DNA of 6,321 nucleotides from G039029935 sp039029935 (GTDB lineage Bacteria > Chloroflexota > Anaerolineae > Caldilineales > Caldilineaceae): positions 1-6,321 of the forward strand of contig JBCCFC010000831.1 in assembly GCA_039029935.1 (NCBI GenBank), given 5' to 3'. Every line of letters begins with the position of its first letter. Positions within the stretch are counted from its first letter, which is position 1. Below are positions 6,268 to 6,321 of the stretch, piece after piece. Position numbers and translations under genes: made by a program. The notes below the pieces were generated by a model. That model made no database searches and was not told the origin of the DNA. It worked only from the letters and a program-made list of their open reading frames with translations.

Positions 6268-6274
6268 ACCTCCT
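6268..6274 (-). promoter_or_regulatory. Strong ribosome binding site of the secreted-protein gene
   Basis: On the minus strand AGGAGGT lies four bases before the ATG at 6263-6261. It is the closest match to the anti-Shine-Dalgarno sequence in the window and firmly supports this start, which also gives a well-formed signal peptide. The promoter itself probably lies beyond the right edge. Confidence 0.85.
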
Positions 6275-6321
6275 ATTCATATGAGTTTTCAAAAATTAAC
6301 CATTATGAAACCCTGCTAATC

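Noticed and set aside
6302..6307. CATAAT as a -10 box for the secreted-protein gene
   Set aside because: The matching -35 would lie beyond the window edge, so it cannot be tested.

Overview
The window (6321 bases) holds four sizeable protein genes, two repeat-bearing intergenic regions and one very strong bidirectional terminator. No rRNA, tRNA, CRISPR array, transposase or phage gene is visible. The best guess for the host is a member of the Chloroflexota (Anaerolineae/Caldilinea/Herpetosiphon-like). This rests on indirect signs: a secreted protein with plant-type leucine-rich repeats and a cupredoxin domain that ends in a short 'YFPSIYR' tail like those on many exported Chloroflexota proteins, moderate G+C, and intergenic hairpin repeats built on a GGT(A/T)GCCAACC core. 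The assignment is an inference without database support.

Layout from left to right. Positions 1-179 are two copies plus a partial third of an 82-bp tandem repeat; each unit can fold into three successive hairpins. Positions 206-1189 (minus) encode a NodB/CE4 polysaccharide deacetylase with a Pro/Arg-rich N-terminal region and a strongly acidic C-terminal tail, but no signal peptide. A 144-bp divergent intergenic region separates it from 1334-2422 (plus), a secreted or lipid-anchored protein with five 24-residue leucine-rich repeats fused to a plastocyanin-like domain that has lost two of its copper ligands. Positions 2423-2721 are non-coding and carry two copies of a short periodic 'CTGCG' repeat, the second ending just before the next gene. 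Positions 2722-4734 (plus) encode a polytopic membrane protein with an alpha/beta-hydrolase (lipase-like) catalytic signature interrupted by membrane helices. A 23-bp-stem hairpin at 4819-4868 separates it from the convergent gene at 4878-6263 (minus), a secreted Trp/Asn-rich protein that I do not recognise.

The genes do not look like one operon. Strands alternate (-, +, +, -), the only same-strand pair is 299 bp apart across a repeat region, and each gene has its own ribosome binding site. Three of the four plausibly act at or outside the cell envelope (glycan deacetylation, an adhesion or interaction surface, an unknown exported protein) and the fourth sits in a membrane, but no shared pathway can be read from the sequence. 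I found no convincing evidence of a new multi-gene system. The most unusual items are the membrane-split hydrolase, the ligand-deficient cupredoxin fused to LRRs, and the three-hairpin tandem repeat.
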